A DNA stretch of 64,000 nucleotides from Megalonaias nervosa (GCA_016617855.1 JAECUM010013005.1:1-64000), one strand, 5' to 3'. Counted from the stretch's first letter, positions 35,250-47,976 are shown. Notes: a model not told the origin generated them from the sequence alone. Program-made: numbers and translations.

Positions 35250-35930
35250 TTAGTTGTGGATGGAGTCAATATGATAATCATAGAAAATGTGCGTTTAAGG
35301 ATTTGGTTAAAGTTTTTCATTTGCGTACATTTCAAAAAGCTATGATGGACTTTGTTCATGCTTGGGATCGGTCATTGTGAAGCTAAGACAATTAACTCTG
35401 TAACACGCTTTCTTGACTTTTGACTTTGGTGTTAATGTCATCATCATAGAAAATGATTCATTTTAATTTGGTTAAAGATTTTTTTTCCTTGTATTTCCTA
35501 AATCCATTGATGGATTTTTTTCATAAATGGGATAACTCATTATGGAGATGAGGCCATTCATTTGAGATGCTAACAATTCATTTTACAGAGTACTTGCTTG
35601 CCCCATTAATCTTGGGATCAGGATGACATTCACAGAAAATTCAAGTTAAGGTTTTGGTTTACATTTTTTCATGAACTAATATATATTAAACTTCTTAATG
35701 GATTATTTTTCAAAAATGGCATGAATCATTATGAAGAAGAGATCATTCATGTAACACGTTTGTTCGTCCCACTTGAGGTCCGAGTCACATAGAAAATTGC
35801 ACTAACTTTTGGTCGTTGAAAGAAAAGTAAAAAAGAAAACAGTTTTCTTATATTTCCTCAACCACTTGATGGGCTGTGTTCATATGAGACATCATTATTA
35901 TAAACTTGAGAGTTAATTGCAGGGTTTCGA
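35250..35930. repeat. Diverged tandem repeat, 160-186-bp unit, four copies
   Basis: 'catagaaaatg'-like anchors at about 35278, 35444, 35630 and 35790, each followed by a 'ggtttggttaaag'-like part, a 'gatggattttgttcat'-like part, 'catcattatgaag' and 'taacacg'. The copies have many substitutions and small indels, so the array is older than the two minisatellites to its left. Confidence 0.65.
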
Positions 35931-37384
35931 CGCTAACTGTAAAATGGAAAATGTCCGGAAAACAAATAAGTTTGATCTCAACCTGAAAAATTTCAAAACT
36001 TTTCTAAATATTAATGAAAATCGGGAAATAGCCGGGAATTTTAAGCTTAAACTTGATGAAAGAAGAAAATACGTACATGAGTCATGATTTATTGGAATTT
36101 AGGTAGGTTGCGGACCTCTTCGGTCAGTTGAGCTACAATTGATGTATGGATAATTTGTGTGCTTGCTCTAAACATAATTGTGTAATCAATCCAAACCCTC
36201 ATGTGGTTGGATTGGTCAGTGTGACTGGTAACCCCTTCGTCTACTCCATATTGGTATCTTTTCATTTCTGCGACGTGTGACCTTGGTAAATGTTGGAGAA
36301 AAAAAATACAGCTTCATCATTTCCCAATTAGACACGTAACTTTAACGAGAGTATTCTAATAAATCCCTGCCTATTATTAGATTGTTCGAATTGGGATGAC
36401 GGTGTTAAGCGTTATTGTAAATAGTAATCTTAAGTAATCCAAATCACCTTTGCAGTGAATGTTACTATCATACCTTGCTAAATACACATATAAATATGCC
36501 GACTGCTTCGGCAATTTTCAATGCAGAATCTCATGTTCTGGCCGTCCTTGACAATGACTGCATTACTATACAGTTCATGGTTGGATCACCTTGAAAGATG
36601 ACGTTAGAGCATCAATCAGACATAATCATCGTTCAGAATAACGACTCGTCCTCTCATCCTGACCGCATACAACTTGGCTGTGCGAAGGAAATCGCAACCA
36701 CGTACTCGTTCCTATGCATAGTGGATGCAGATTCACACTTGCTTTTTACTCAGACACCCGACGCAAATGTGATACATAGAAAAAATTACATACGTGTTTT
36801 GTTCCGAGTGGGCGGAAGGAATAAGTTTGATATGGTGTAGGAATATGTCGAGGTCTTCAGGCCGAGACGTATTTTCCAACGCCGTATGAATCGAGTTCTT
36901 CCCCCCTGACTCGGAGCAAAGTACTTTTATGATTTTCGTATTTATTATATATCCCCTTTTTATTCACCCATTCTTTAAAATTTTTGTAATGTATACCTTT
37001 TAAGAAAATAAATTAGGCATTTGGCGTATTTATGAAAGATCTTTTAACAAAACGAAGATTCAGTATCTTTATAACATGCGGACAAGACCTTTCTAAATTT
37101 TATTTCGATATTTTTAACAAGACATTCTATTATTCTGTTTTCTATCTTTATTTTCTACTTTAAAAGTCATAACATTTTAAAATGTAAACAAATATACAAT
37201 TCCTGTTTGTGCCCCAGTGATGAAAAGGTCTCAACAACATTGCAAGAAGATGTAATTCTTTTAAGTTTGCGTTGTAGTTGCAACATCTGCTGCTCTGTGA
37301 TACGTCTACATCTATGTTACAAATATTTAAATGTTTTATCCTTAGATTTACTGAAAGAATTTGATCTCTGTCTCTCTGTCTCTC

Positions 37385-37417
<33 letters not shown>

Positions 37418-37633
37418 ATGTGTGCTATACTGAATCACAAATTGAACATCTGTAGCGAACGCCAGATCAGTCATGTAGGATTAAGGGGGTATGCGCTAAT
37501 AAAATTGCTTCAGATCATGAAATAATATGTTCTAGTGACGTCAAAAGGTTACAAACCCTTCTAGTAGGTTGCTTGTAGGTAAATTAATGTTGTGATATCT
37601 GTACTGCCTTGAGTAAAGCGATGACACAGACTA

Positions 37634-37689
<56 letters not shown>

Positions 37690-40094
37690 CCAAAAGGGGT
37701 ACGTGCAAAATATTTCCCCCGAGACCTGCATTAAGTGAATTTAAAAGAAAGTCCTTCTTTTAAATAACGTTATATAATTTTTAGAGTTTCTTGTCAAAAT
37801 TTAAAAGAATTATTTTCTAAACATATTTCTATATACGAACCGTGGAGAAGAGTGTGCTTACCATTTTTTTCTTTAAATTAAACTGAGTTACATGCAAATT
37901 TGTATGAATTTCAATAGCTATATATGTACTTGTTTCTAGTGGATACGTCCTGTATTTTGGTACATGGTCGTATGATTAATTTAGATGTTAAGGGAGAGTC
38001 TCAAAATAGAAACGGCGTTTGATTTTCAAAAATGCATGTTTTTTAAGCCAAAATGCTTTTTCTAAATTCTGATCAGCAATGGTCAAAGTGAACCTTGAAG
38101 AATGAAATTTATCCAGGAAGAAAATGTTGAAAATATCTTGAAAGTTTTGTTTTATGATATACTTTCTTTTCTTGTTTTACAGCAGTGCTTCAAATGTGGG
38201 ATCGTCATGTCCTTGCTTTCATGTTTATATTTGGTTGTTTTACTATAATCACAAACACCATAATGTGAAACAAGGCTCCAGCATATTAATTTATTGTTCT
38301 TTTTAATAATGCTTCTGATTTCAACATGTTACACAGTTGGTGCAATTTTATTGTCACTATATGACACTTGTAACGATGTGTAGTTGTGTAACATACCCTG
38401 ACACTTGCAACAATATGATAGGGCCAGATTTTTTCAGTCGTTTCTATCTCATCGTATTCCTGTGACAAAGAATTGGAGGATACTTCATCATCCTAATGAC
38501 TGTCTTTTTTTTGGTCTGCCTCAAATTTTGTGGGAAATTTGTGATTAGCACCAACTTTTTAGAATTAGTACACATTTTGTGAGAACCATGTGATTAGTAC
38601 AAAATTTATCATAACACTTGTTTTAGTTGCAAGATGATAAATATTTAAAACTCATTTCCACAAAAACCGGTATAATACTTTCATAACCCCTCAGCTTTAC
38701 TATAATTATTTTTAATTCGTGTGTTAAATTCTCTTATTCATGTGTGCAATTAACCCCATGCATCTAGTACATTCATATGAACACAACGTCTAATGAAATT
38801 TAGTTAAATTAAGGAGGTTGAGCTTTAAAGTTTGTTTAAAAAACTAATTCTATTGAAGGGCAACGGCTGAATTATGTCATGCTTTTCCAGAATATACTTC
38901 ACAAATTGCATGTTTGCAAGAAAATACACTTTCAGTCATGTGTAAGTCAGACGTCTTGTATCAAGTTTATTCCAGGCTTAAGTGTGTCCCACATTTCTGT
39001 GATTGCGAGATCACTTGCAAAGAAAATTTTGTCAAAGATTACCAGACACATGCATAATATATAGTCTTCGTCTTTTCCTTGAATGGGTGCAAGCTCTGAA
39101 TTGTTTTATATTGCAAAATCATGGTACAACAAACAGTTATGTAATGAATCTATTAAGGTTTTGTTTCTTCATAATATTGTAAATTCTGTCCATAGTTCAT
39201 AATATTTACATAATAATTTATCTTACATTTTTTGTTTTATATCCAAAAATGACCTTGATATCAAACAATTTTCTATTGGGTTCTCCAGATGAACAGGTGG
39301 ACTGCCATCTAGTATATGCATTTCATAATTAAATCAATTTATCGTTTTTTTTATCTCACTTTAACGCTACCAAATGACGATACATTGTAACAAGGTGGGA
39401 AATCACCTATTTAGTTTGATTGCACGCATCATATTCTCAGGGGGCAACGTTCGGTGTTTCCTTTCCATTCTCCATTCCTTAAAAGGCTCAGCTAGAAAGG
39501 CAGATAGGTAAACCTAAATCTTATAAGTAAAGATTGATTTGTTGGAATCTACATTTTGTTTTATTAGTGATTTCAAGTAAAGAATGGATATACTACCTTA
39601 CCTGTGAAACATGAAAATTTAGGATTTTTTTAGATATATTTGTTCTAGATATCTATCTGGGTAAAAATCTATCAAGATTTCTCGTGCTTTCCAGCTTGAA
39701 AATTGAGTTAACATATTTATCATTTTAAGTTAATTCAGATGTTTTCATTTTTAGAAGCTAGTTTGTCAAGTAAAATTCCTGAAACATATCATATCTGAAT
39801 ATATCTGCAATAATTTGAATTTGTTTCATTTTTGTATTTTCTGTCAACTTCTCCATTTTAAAGAATTGATAATAACTCCAAAAGTTGTTAAAAAACTTAC
39901 CTACCCTCGTTTTCATGGGCCAATATTTACCAGTACTTAGGGAATTATTTCTAAATAACCTTAATTTAAAATCTGAATTAAATCCAAACAGTATTAGTTG
40001 AGTATCAAAACTTCTGAATACATTGTCATTGTTTTAGCCTACTTTGTGGGTCTTAAAGTCAGTTTGCTACATTAGTAGTAGAAGAAAACCAGGT
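35931..40094. other. No gene recognised (about 4.2 kb), CT microsatellites
   Basis: AT-rich sequence. Contains a CT/CTGT-rich run at about 37362-37420 and a pure (CT)n at 37635-37686. An 80-codon open frame at 36598-36840 has no domain character and no exon borders. Nothing else recognised. Confidence 0.4.
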
Positions 40095-40330
40095 TTCTAG
40101 ATTTAATACCCTTCCCCCTCCCCCCTCCCCCTCCCATCAAAACATATTTGTAACCAACCTGTAGCTTTACTCAAAACAGGTTAGAAAATATATTTGTCAG
40201 GAGAAGACTCCCTCTCCCACTCCAAAACGATATTTGTATTAACCAGGTTTCTATATTTTAAACCCCCTTCCCCTCCAAAACATATTTGTTGGAGAAACCC
40301 CTTCCCCCATCCCAGATATTATTATAATAG
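40095..40330. repeat. C-rich diverged tandem repeat
   Basis: Three or four irregular copies of a unit made of a CCCTTCCCC-type run, 'aaaacatatttgt' and 'aaccaggtttct' (first and last at about 40089 and 40240). Strand asymmetry is strong (C-rich on +). Confidence 0.6.
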
Positions 40331-40539
40331 CCATACCTTTCGAACTATACATGTTTTCTGCCTGTGCCGATCGATTACTGTAGCCTAGACAGAGACTGCT
40401 GTGTTGCGATCGATAAATTTACTAGACAATCGAAACTGCATTGTTATTTCTAGAAGCCATGGATGATGCAATCATAACTAAACTTGCATCACTCTGCTCT
40501 CTTATTTGTCAGTGTCTGATTTTGCAAAGCTGGAAATTT

Positions 40540-40751
40540 CCAGAAAAATCACGTGCTTTAACAGCGTTACAATATTTTTACAGACGTTACAGAATTTTCT
40601 GGAGAACAGGTGATTTAGCGCCTGGGTATTATAACTGCGTAATTGAATTTTCTGTAGAATCACGTGATGAAAGTTTTATAACGCTATAAAAGGCACCAAA
40701 TTTTTCATTTGTTGTCAGTCCGCAGAGATGTATTCGCTGTGAGCATGAAAG
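40540..40751 (+). promoter_or_regulatory. Candidate TATA promoter with very short first exon
   Basis: TATAAAAG at 40685-40692 is followed 32 bp later by an initiator-like TCAGTC (A at 40717), a canonical core-promoter spacing. An ATG at 40745 is followed after seven coding bases by a consensus donor (AAAG then 'gtaagtg', starting at 40752), as in genes whose start codon sits on a small first exon. Two 'tcacgtg' E-box-like motifs lie upstream (about 40549 and 40663). The downstream exon was not found. Whether this drives a host gene or the viral block starting about 0.6 kb downstream is unknown. Confidence 0.4.
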
Positions 40752-41359
40752 GTAAGTGTGAATTTTTACTTAGTAGTAGTATTACTTTCCAAGGCAGATG
40801 GGTTTCTGGCTTAAGATTGTCGTATTATTTCCCTTGATTATATCGAGGAGTTTAGAGAAAATTTCTTTCACCGTATTTTGTATCGTACCTGCTAACTCTC
40901 ATCGGTAAAATATCTGTTAACATACTGTCAATAATACGGAACTCTCATATTAAATCGTCCATATCATATTTTACGCCTCTCAAATAAGATCGTATCTGAT
41001 CAAGTAATTTTCTGTAAGTAATACTAGCTATTTTACAGGCGTTCTTTCTAGTCTCAAGCTTGGGTTCATTCTTTTTGCATGCTGTTGAAAGAGATACACC
41101 GACAGCAGATATTATTAACAGAAAAGGATTTAATCATACCCCACTTGATATTATGCCAGAGGTGGTCATTAGCAGTGGCAAATATGATATTAGTCGAAGT
41201 ATTCTATTGTAATACTTATAACATTGTTTCACACACCAAAGGTTTTTATGATAAAATTTTGTAATATTGCATTAGTGCGTCAGCATCTTGTATTGGAATA
41301 TCTTTTGAAATATGATTGAAATCGACAATCTATTTTTTCATTATACAATATTTGTCTAC
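40752..41359. other. No gene recognised, left flank of viral block
   Basis: AT-rich sequence with no coding supported. I looked here for a long terminal inverted repeat marking the left end of the viral block and found none by eye. Confidence 0.4.
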
Positions 41360-42686
41360 AATTTTTATACAATATTAAAAGTTCTGATGCCAGCAATTGA
41401 ATCAAGAAATTGACTAAATTTATTATTTTTAGGATCAGCTATAAAAATTCTGTATTTGTCATGAACATCTGACGAAGTATCATCATATCATTTATATGTT
41501 AGTACATCATTTTTCTTTAACCAAGTGTAGGAATCCTACTTCACTATCATACAAGTGTTTCCTACTTCGCTTTCATACAAATCTGTTTTGTTCACCAAAT
41601 TACTGTAATCGCTTTCTGTTTCATCAATATACACTAATACTAAACTCAACTGATCTAACGTGAAATTTTTGAGAACAAGATGTTGTCTGATAATTGCATA
41701 TGCGACTACGAAATTTGCTAGCATTAATTTTCGTAGTGTGTTTCGTTCAATTGTGATCAGACCAATAGCAGAAGCTACTTTAAACATTACTTTTTCATAT
41801 GGTTTTGTGAATATTTTCTCGATTTCATCATAATAATTTCGCAGTGATAATTGTCTAGAGCGTTGGAGTGATGGAAGTGGAATATAGTCTGCTTCACCTG
41901 TGTTGTAATAAGAATCAGACTTTACTTCCAACTTTGTTTGACGGACCTCGTCAAAAAACTTCATTTGCTCCTGATCACTAAGATAACTCATTTCATTGTC
42001 AAAATCTTTGATTATTTTTAGAGACCTGTCAACAATAATCAGATCAAATTCTGGGTCTTTTTACGTATCATTGGCAAAATTGCGTTTGCGTACGCTTTAA
42101 TAATTAACTCTGTGTCTTGTTTCTTTCTAGCAACTTTAACTAGGGTTTCCTTGTCGTGGTAGTACATGCCGAGATGTCTAAAAAATTTTCGTTTTAAAAA
42201 ATTATTGTATAACTCTTTGTTCCTTTTTATTCCTATTACACTAGATTCCGCTAGTTTGTCGAGGTAATCATGGCTACCTACTACACTTTTTTATATCTTC
42301 TCTTCCACCGTAAGCTCGTTCTTTTATTAAGTTCGATTTTATTATCAAATGTAAATTTCCTAAATCAAGCCCGAGAAGTATATTTTTTTTAACAGGATTT
42401 CAACTTGTTTATGTTCTTCTGTGCAATCACCAGGATAACAATATCTGCCTATAATGTCAAATTTTTCTATTGCTTCTTTTAGTTGTGGTCCTCGCATATG
42501 CATAACACGAACAAAATTTTTTTCTTCTTCTGACAATGGCAATGGAGAGGTTATCATTGGAATTGAAACATTTTTTCTAGTATTTATTTCACGTGCCGCT
42601 AGTGACTTGTCCCCCACATCTATTTTAGGGTTAAAAATATTATCATAAAATTCTCTCGCAACGTCTATAAACAATTGTGTTGACAT
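41360..42686 (-). pseudogene. Unknown viral protein, broken (set A, minus strand)
   Basis: Coding character runs from an ATG at 42686 leftward through four frame segments: 42686-42360, then two segments to about 42060, then 41991-41536, then a final segment ending near 41368. Breaks fall at A runs on the coding strand (T runs at about 42373-42380 and 42287-42292) and at a partial 27-bp tandem duplication at 41527-41582. Unbroken it would be about 430 residues, acidic and charged, without membrane spans or a recognised domain. It starts 17 bp after the fibre gene stop on the same strand, so both are probably co-transcribed leftward. Function unknown. Confidence 0.55.
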
Positions 42687-42703
42687 TATTTTATAGCATT
42701 TGA

Positions 42704-43967
42704 TTAAATTTGATCATCGAGTGTGTATATCTGAAATGCTGTCAATGCTGGAAATGGATGTTCAGCAGCGATAACATAGCATAGAAAATACAAGTACTTG
42801 TTAACAGTCTTTTCTATCGGAATTGTAAAATATTGTGTTGTTGTGATATACGTATTTGCTGTATTATATAATGTTGTCCAATTAATATCATCGTTTGATC
42901 CTTCAAAGTGCCAATTATAAATTCGATCAACACTAGGATTTAATCAACCACGCAAATGAAATTGCCAAATAGCAACTGCAGTAGGACCTTTGATTTTAAT
43001 CCAAAAATTTTCAACTTCTCCTTTTGTCGTCCATTCGTGTCTATCAGAGAAAGCGTAATGAGGATAATTTTCAGGATAATAAGATGATGCGCTTACCTCA
43101 AACCCAACTCGATGGTCAGTTGCCTTGAAAAGTGTTGGAATATATCCAACATTATGTTTAGTTCGTTTTATACCACTAACAGATACACTATCAACATACA
43201 CTTTATTTGTTAGATCATTAGGATTAACTGGGACATATGTCGTAGTTATCTTATTGCTTCTCATGTTTATATTACCTGACATTGATCCACCGGATTTTTT
43301 AAAGTATGGGGCAAGTTCTTCTTTTAACTGAGCAAAACAATAGCATCCGAGTCGGACGCTGGTGGCGAGGTTGTCGGTAATCCAGTTATTTTTGAATTTG
43401 ACATAGACAGATCTCCTGTCATTGTGTCGCCGGCTTTGTTAAGTTTAGTGTCGTCAACTGATTTTAATTGTGCATAACTTACCGCTTGCGTTAAATCTGC
43501 TGGTGGATATGAAGTTTCTAAACCTAACACTCGTCGACCTGACATATTAATATTACCCGTAAGTGTCCCACCAGTTTTATCAAGCTTGTTATTATCCACC
43601 TACTTTAACTGTAAATAACTCACCGCTTGGGTTTGATTTAAATTTGCTGGTGGGTATCCAGTCTCCAAATTTATTATCTTCTTTCCTGACATATCTAAGT
43701 GACCGCTTAAAATTCTGCCGGCCTTGTCTAACTTGTTGTCGTCAACTGATTTTAGTTGTGCATAACTAACAGCTTGTGTACTAGTTATATTTATTGGTGG
43801 ATACGCCATTTCTAAACCAAGTACTCGTTGATTTGACATAGACAGGTTTCCTGTCATTACGTCGCCATTTTTTTTTTCAGGTAACCAGATAAATCAATAT
43901 TGCCGTCTGTAATTACAGCCGCTGGCGAATCTCCTAATGTTGTTCCAAATTTTGTATAATAGCTCAT
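42704..43967 (-). pseudogene. Fibre-like protein with phage-type repeats and an F5/8C-like head, broken (set A)
   Basis: Start ATG at 43967. The shaft has about four repeats of a 45-60-residue unit with 'GDTMTGDLSMSNSKITGL'-type strands followed by 'QAVSYAQLKSVDD' or 'DLTNKVYVD'. Such 'M-x-G-x-L-x-M-x-x-x-x-I-x-x-L...YVD' repeats are well known in phage tail fibres. The C-terminal part (about 43180-42704) resembles a coagulation factor 5/8 C-type (discoidin) fold: 'VAIWQFHLRG', 'NWHFEGSNDDINWTTL' and a final 'ALTAFQIYTLDD'. Breaks: a T10 run at 43868-43877, a nonsense codon at 43600-43602, a frame change near 43330 and a TGA at 42944-42946. Attachment is the likely original role, inferred from architecture. 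Confidence 0.65.
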
Positions 43968-43999
43968 TATTTATTTATTGTCTAACAATTATTTATAAT
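43968..43999. promoter_or_regulatory. Divergent intergenic region, 32 bp
   Basis: Only 32 bp separate the start codons of the fibre gene (minus) and the ATPase gene (plus). The spacer is extremely AT-rich ('ttatttatttattg' and 'aatta tttataa'-like sequence). Both promoters must lie in this spacer or inside the opposing genes. Confidence 0.45.
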
Positions 44000-44667
44000 A
44001 TGTCGATATTAAATTTTGATACAGACGGACATTTGAAACATGTACACAACAAGGAACTTCCGGATTGTCATTATCTTATTGTTGGCCGCACAGGATCAGG
44101 AAAAACAAATTTGCTTATGAATTTACTATTGGGAGATAATTTTAGCTATGATCGAGTTTATGTTTACACAATTAATCCACAACAGGACAAATACGAGTTA
44201 TTGAGCGAATATAATAACAAACTTCGTGATGATCTTGAGGCTGGTGAAGATTTTTTTATTATCAAGCAACCAGAAGAACTTATTCCAGTTAATGAAATCG
44301 ACTCGGATGAGCTGTTTTTAATGATATTCCGCTAAACAATGTTGAGATGAATAAAATAAGATCATATTTTTCATTGTCACGTAATAAAAAATGTAATTCT
44401 GTTTATTTAGCCCAAGGTTTTTATAACGTTGACAGATTTATTCGGCGAAATACTGGTTGTTTTATATTATTTCCAGGACTGGACAACGTGGACGTTAGGA
44501 ATATTGCAAACGAACAATGCGGCGACGTAACAAAAGATAAATTTATCGAACTATATCATAAGGCGACAGCGGATAAGTATAACTTTTTCTTGTTCGATAA
44601 GCTTACACACGATCCGAAAAAATGTTTCGCTGTTGTATTAAAAATTATCTACAGTAGTCTGATATAA
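44000..44667 (+). pseudogene. Genome-packaging ATPase (FtsK/HerA, A32-like), frameshifted
   Basis: ATG at 44000 is preferred to upstream starts because coding character begins there. Walker A is 'GRTGSGKT' at residues 29-36, in the usual position for Polinton/adintovirus ATPases (about 220 residues). After a frame change at a T5 run near 44312-44316 the second half (44347-44667) continues with a hydrophobic strand and acid residues around the break where Walker B is expected, then 'SLSRNKKCNSVYLAQ', a sensor-like 'Q' motif, and 'FPGLDNVDVRNIA'. These ATPases pump DNA into capsids. The single frame change is the only break seen; it splits the protein next to Walker B. The next gene starts at 44669. 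Confidence 0.75.
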
Positions 44668-44668
44668 A

Positions 44669-46818
44669 ATGGATAAACGAGCAAAGTACAGAAAACAGAT
44701 AGAAGATTTTAAAAAAACTTGCTCAATCTCAAGCAAAATTTAAGCAAAAAGTGAAAGAAACCCAACGTGGGCAGATATTAGCTGAAGAAAGAAGAGCTGA
44801 AGAATTAAAACTAGTTACTGAGGCAATAATTGGAAAACAAACCGGAACGAAACCAGAAGAACTTAAAAAAATACGGGAAAAAGGTTTGATTGGACTTTTA
44901 AAAGAATATCAAGAAACAACTGCAGCACTGTCTAAGGAAGAAAGAAGAAAGTTGGTTGAGAGAATTACGGAAGACATTGAAGATCCTGATCTTAGAGAAA
45001 CTGAAATAAATCGATTATTAGATAATCAACAAAAATTTGAGGATAGATTGTCAGAATTTGCATCACTTGATGATATTAAAGAATTAATTGACAACATGAA
45101 AAAAACAAAAACAAAACAGATTGATGCATATGAAATATCTGAGATAGAGAGACGTATGAAAATTGCAGAAGAAGAAAAAAAATTACATAAAATTCAAGAA
45201 AAGGAAAAATTTAAAGAAGCTTTAAAAATGATAAATAGTCAGGTAACAGATAATGAATTTAAATATTTTAATAATATAAGCAATATTGGAAAATATAGAG
45301 TATATGAAGTTAAAAGCGATGATTTTAAATCCGACCTTTTTACTGACTCATTAAGAGCAATAAAAGAAAAAGGTGAAGAATATTTTCTCAATATGAATTG
45401 GGAAAATTTTCGCGTAAATATTCAATTTTATAGGGATCATATTATTGCTGATCTTTAGATCAAAGATATTTTTAGAATAAAAATAATATACACGGTAATC
45501 ATTTTAATAGTTTAGAAACTGAGGCAAAACACTTAGATGTGTTACGAATGAAAGCTGGTCAATATGTTTCAACTGATATGGATCCAATTAGCAGACAACG
45601 TGAAATGAGTAGGTTGATTGATAATATACCAGAATTTGAACTTATGTTTCCAGGTGTAGTTACAGATACATCTGAACTTCAATTTCCAAGTTTAACTGCT
45701 TCACCTATGTCTGTAGCTAGTTCACCTGAAACTATAGTTCCGGGTGCAGTTAGTTCAGATATATCTAGTGTTAGTTCACCTGTGGCTGAGTTTCCAAGCA
45801 CAGGTACTTCACCTAAGTCTATAGTTACCTTACCTAAGCCTAGTTCAGATAAACCAAGTCTAGCTAATTACCTGAGTCTACACTTAGTCCAGATGAAATA
45901 AGGGAAATTAGGCTTAAGATAACAGAAAAGATATCTGCATCAGAATTTCATAATTTTACGAAAAATATTATATTCGTGACATTAATAATATTAATAATTG
46001 GAAAGTAGAGGAATACAATGATTTCAAAAAGAAATTAGAAAAAATATCAATGGATAATCATGATAGTTACAATAAAATTAGTTATGGTAAACCAAAAAAT
46101 GTTTATGAATCTGCAGAAAAAGCTAGAGATTATATTATTGCGGGTGTTTTTATGAGTGCTGCAAATAAGTATAGAGATATAGACGGTAGATGGAGATTTA
46201 GTTGGGTTTTTGATTACTTTGATAATTATCGCATCCAAAGAAAAGGATTAGATTTTGAATCATACATGGTTCAGACTGACGCAAAAGAAAAAAATAAGAG
46301 AAAAAGTGTCTATACCAGAACTTAATGAATTTATAGCAAAATATAAATTTCATCATATAAATAATGTTAAAACTTGGTCTGAAACTAAATACAACGAATT
46401 ACTTAAAAAATAGATGGTATTATATTAGCAAATATGGTAAATCTCAGTGAAATTGATTCGGCTACATCAAAAAATATAAAAAATTATAGATCGATCAAGA
46501 GAATATCATGTTGCTAATATTTTTAAAAATGCTGTAACTGAATTTCGTAAATCTACTACAGAACATGATTTTGATAATTTGTTTCATAAACTTAATCAAG
46601 CTGAGCATGAAATTCGGAAAAAAACTGGAACTGGAGTCAAAATATTTACATCAGTAACTGAGATGATAGGCAGATTAATGCTGCTGATATCGTCAAAAGA
46701 AGCTGGAAATGTTGGTGTTGAAATTGACAATGAAATTATTGACATACTTGATCATTTGAGATCGGAAAATTTATTAACATCTGACGAATACGACATTTTA
46801 CACCGCGATTTAATTTAA
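44669..46818 (+). pseudogene. Coiled-coil virion-associated protein(s), broken (set A)
   Basis: ATG at 44669 follows the ATPase stop directly. A frameshift in the A7 run at 44711-44717 precedes a 230-residue Lys/Glu-rich segment (44751-45458) of long helices ('LSKEERRKLVERITEDIED'). Then come a Ser/Pro-rich stretch (45640-45880), a mixed segment (46050-46320) with 'YIIAGVFMSAANKYRDIDGR', and a final helical segment (46579-46818) ending in 'SSKEAGNVGVEIDNEIIDIL'. At least five frame changes separate these. The tail matches copy C and set B genes in the same place. One long protein of about 710 residues or two genes are both possible. Function unknown; a core or scaffold role is a guess from position. 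Confidence 0.55.
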
Positions 46819-46837
46819 TCGAGGCGATCTTATATAA

Positions 46838-47589
46838 ATGTCAACAACATTATTACTTGACTCTAGTGCGTCCGCGGGAGATAGCGAAAATTTTTCAGTA
46901 AATTATATTTCACCAATACAACTGGATCCTGAAAAACAATATGAAATTGGATTAATTTCATTCACGGCATGGCATTCTATGGCTAACGTAAAAACTGGAG
47001 TAAATGATGAATTTACATTCGCTATTCCAAGAGATATATGGAAGACATTTAAAATTCCGCAAGGAGCTTATAATGTCATAGATCTAAATTAAACAATAAA
47101 AGACTTTATAACAAACAATAATGTTGTAGCTGATAATTTTGAGCTAACACCAAATTGTAACACGTTAAGAACCAGAATAACATTAAAAGATGGTATGTTA
47201 ATCGATTTTTCATCAGCAAAAAGTATCGCACAATTGATAGGATTTCCTCATAAAAGTTATGGTGCTGCTCCTGATCAAACCATGACGTATGAGAGTGAAC
47301 TTGCCAGTAAATATTACTGACGTAAACACAATATTAATAAATTGCTCTATATGGAACTGGATCTTACTCAGCCAAGGGCAGTAAAGGGCAGACTATCTAT
47401 AGTTTTTTGCCGGACGTTCCACCAGGTTCGCTAATGCAAATTAATCCGCGGCAAGTTATTTATTATCCGTTAAACGCTGAAAATCAGATAACAGAAATAA
47501 ATATGCAATTAACAGATCAATCTGGACTGCAGTTGGATTTGAATAACGAAGTTGTTACTTATTACCTACACCTATGTGCAATCACATAA
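46838..47589 (+). pseudogene. Penton-like minor capsid protein, broken (set A)
   Basis: Starts 19 bp after the coiled-coil gene. The N-terminal segment 'FSVNYISPIQLDPEKQYEIG' followed by 'LISFTAWHSMANV' matches copy C (21366) and set B (63207). Breaks: an in-frame TAA at about 47090-47092 and a frame change near 47320-47400. The third piece (47407-47589) is beta-rich and closes the protein. About 245 residues in total, the usual size for single jelly-roll pentons of this group. Penton identity rests on position next to the MCP and on the shared N-terminal pattern, not on structure. Confidence 0.6.
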
Positions 47590-47591
47590 AA

Positions 47592-47948
47592 CTGTGCAAC
47601 CTCAGATATAATGAAACAGAGAAAAAATTTTACAGAAGAAAAATAGTTGGAGGATTTTTGGAAATATATTTACTAAAATTATTGAAAATGCTCCGGGAAT
47701 TGCAAATAAAGTTGCACCAATTGCACTTGACGCATCAAAAGCTTTTGCAACTGGAGCTGCATCTGCCGCTGGAACTGCGGTGAGTCAAAAATTAGTGAGG
47801 GGCAACATCAGACAAATTATATCATCTAATCGCCCCAACAGCTGAAACAGGAAACCGGATGACAAAAACAGCAAAAACTTTTATCGCCGAAAGGTGAGCA
47901 GATTATACAAAAATTAATACATAAGGCAACGGCGCCAATCACTGCGTG
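47592..47948 (+). pseudogene. Small core protein, broken (set A)
   Basis: The frame through about 47690-47830 reads 'IIENAPGIANKVAPIALDAS' and continues Ala/Gly-rich, matching copy C at 22194; other parts of the roughly 115-codon gene are in different frames. Set B has a basic protein in the same position directly before its MCP. Probably an internal virion protein, possibly equivalent to adenovirus pVI/pX-type proteins; that equivalence is inference. Confidence 0.45.
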
Positions 47949-47976
47949 AATTTTATGTAACCTAATAAATAAAAAA

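Noticed and set aside
36598..36840. 80-codon open frame
   Set aside because: No domain, no exon borders and no neighbouring coding signal.
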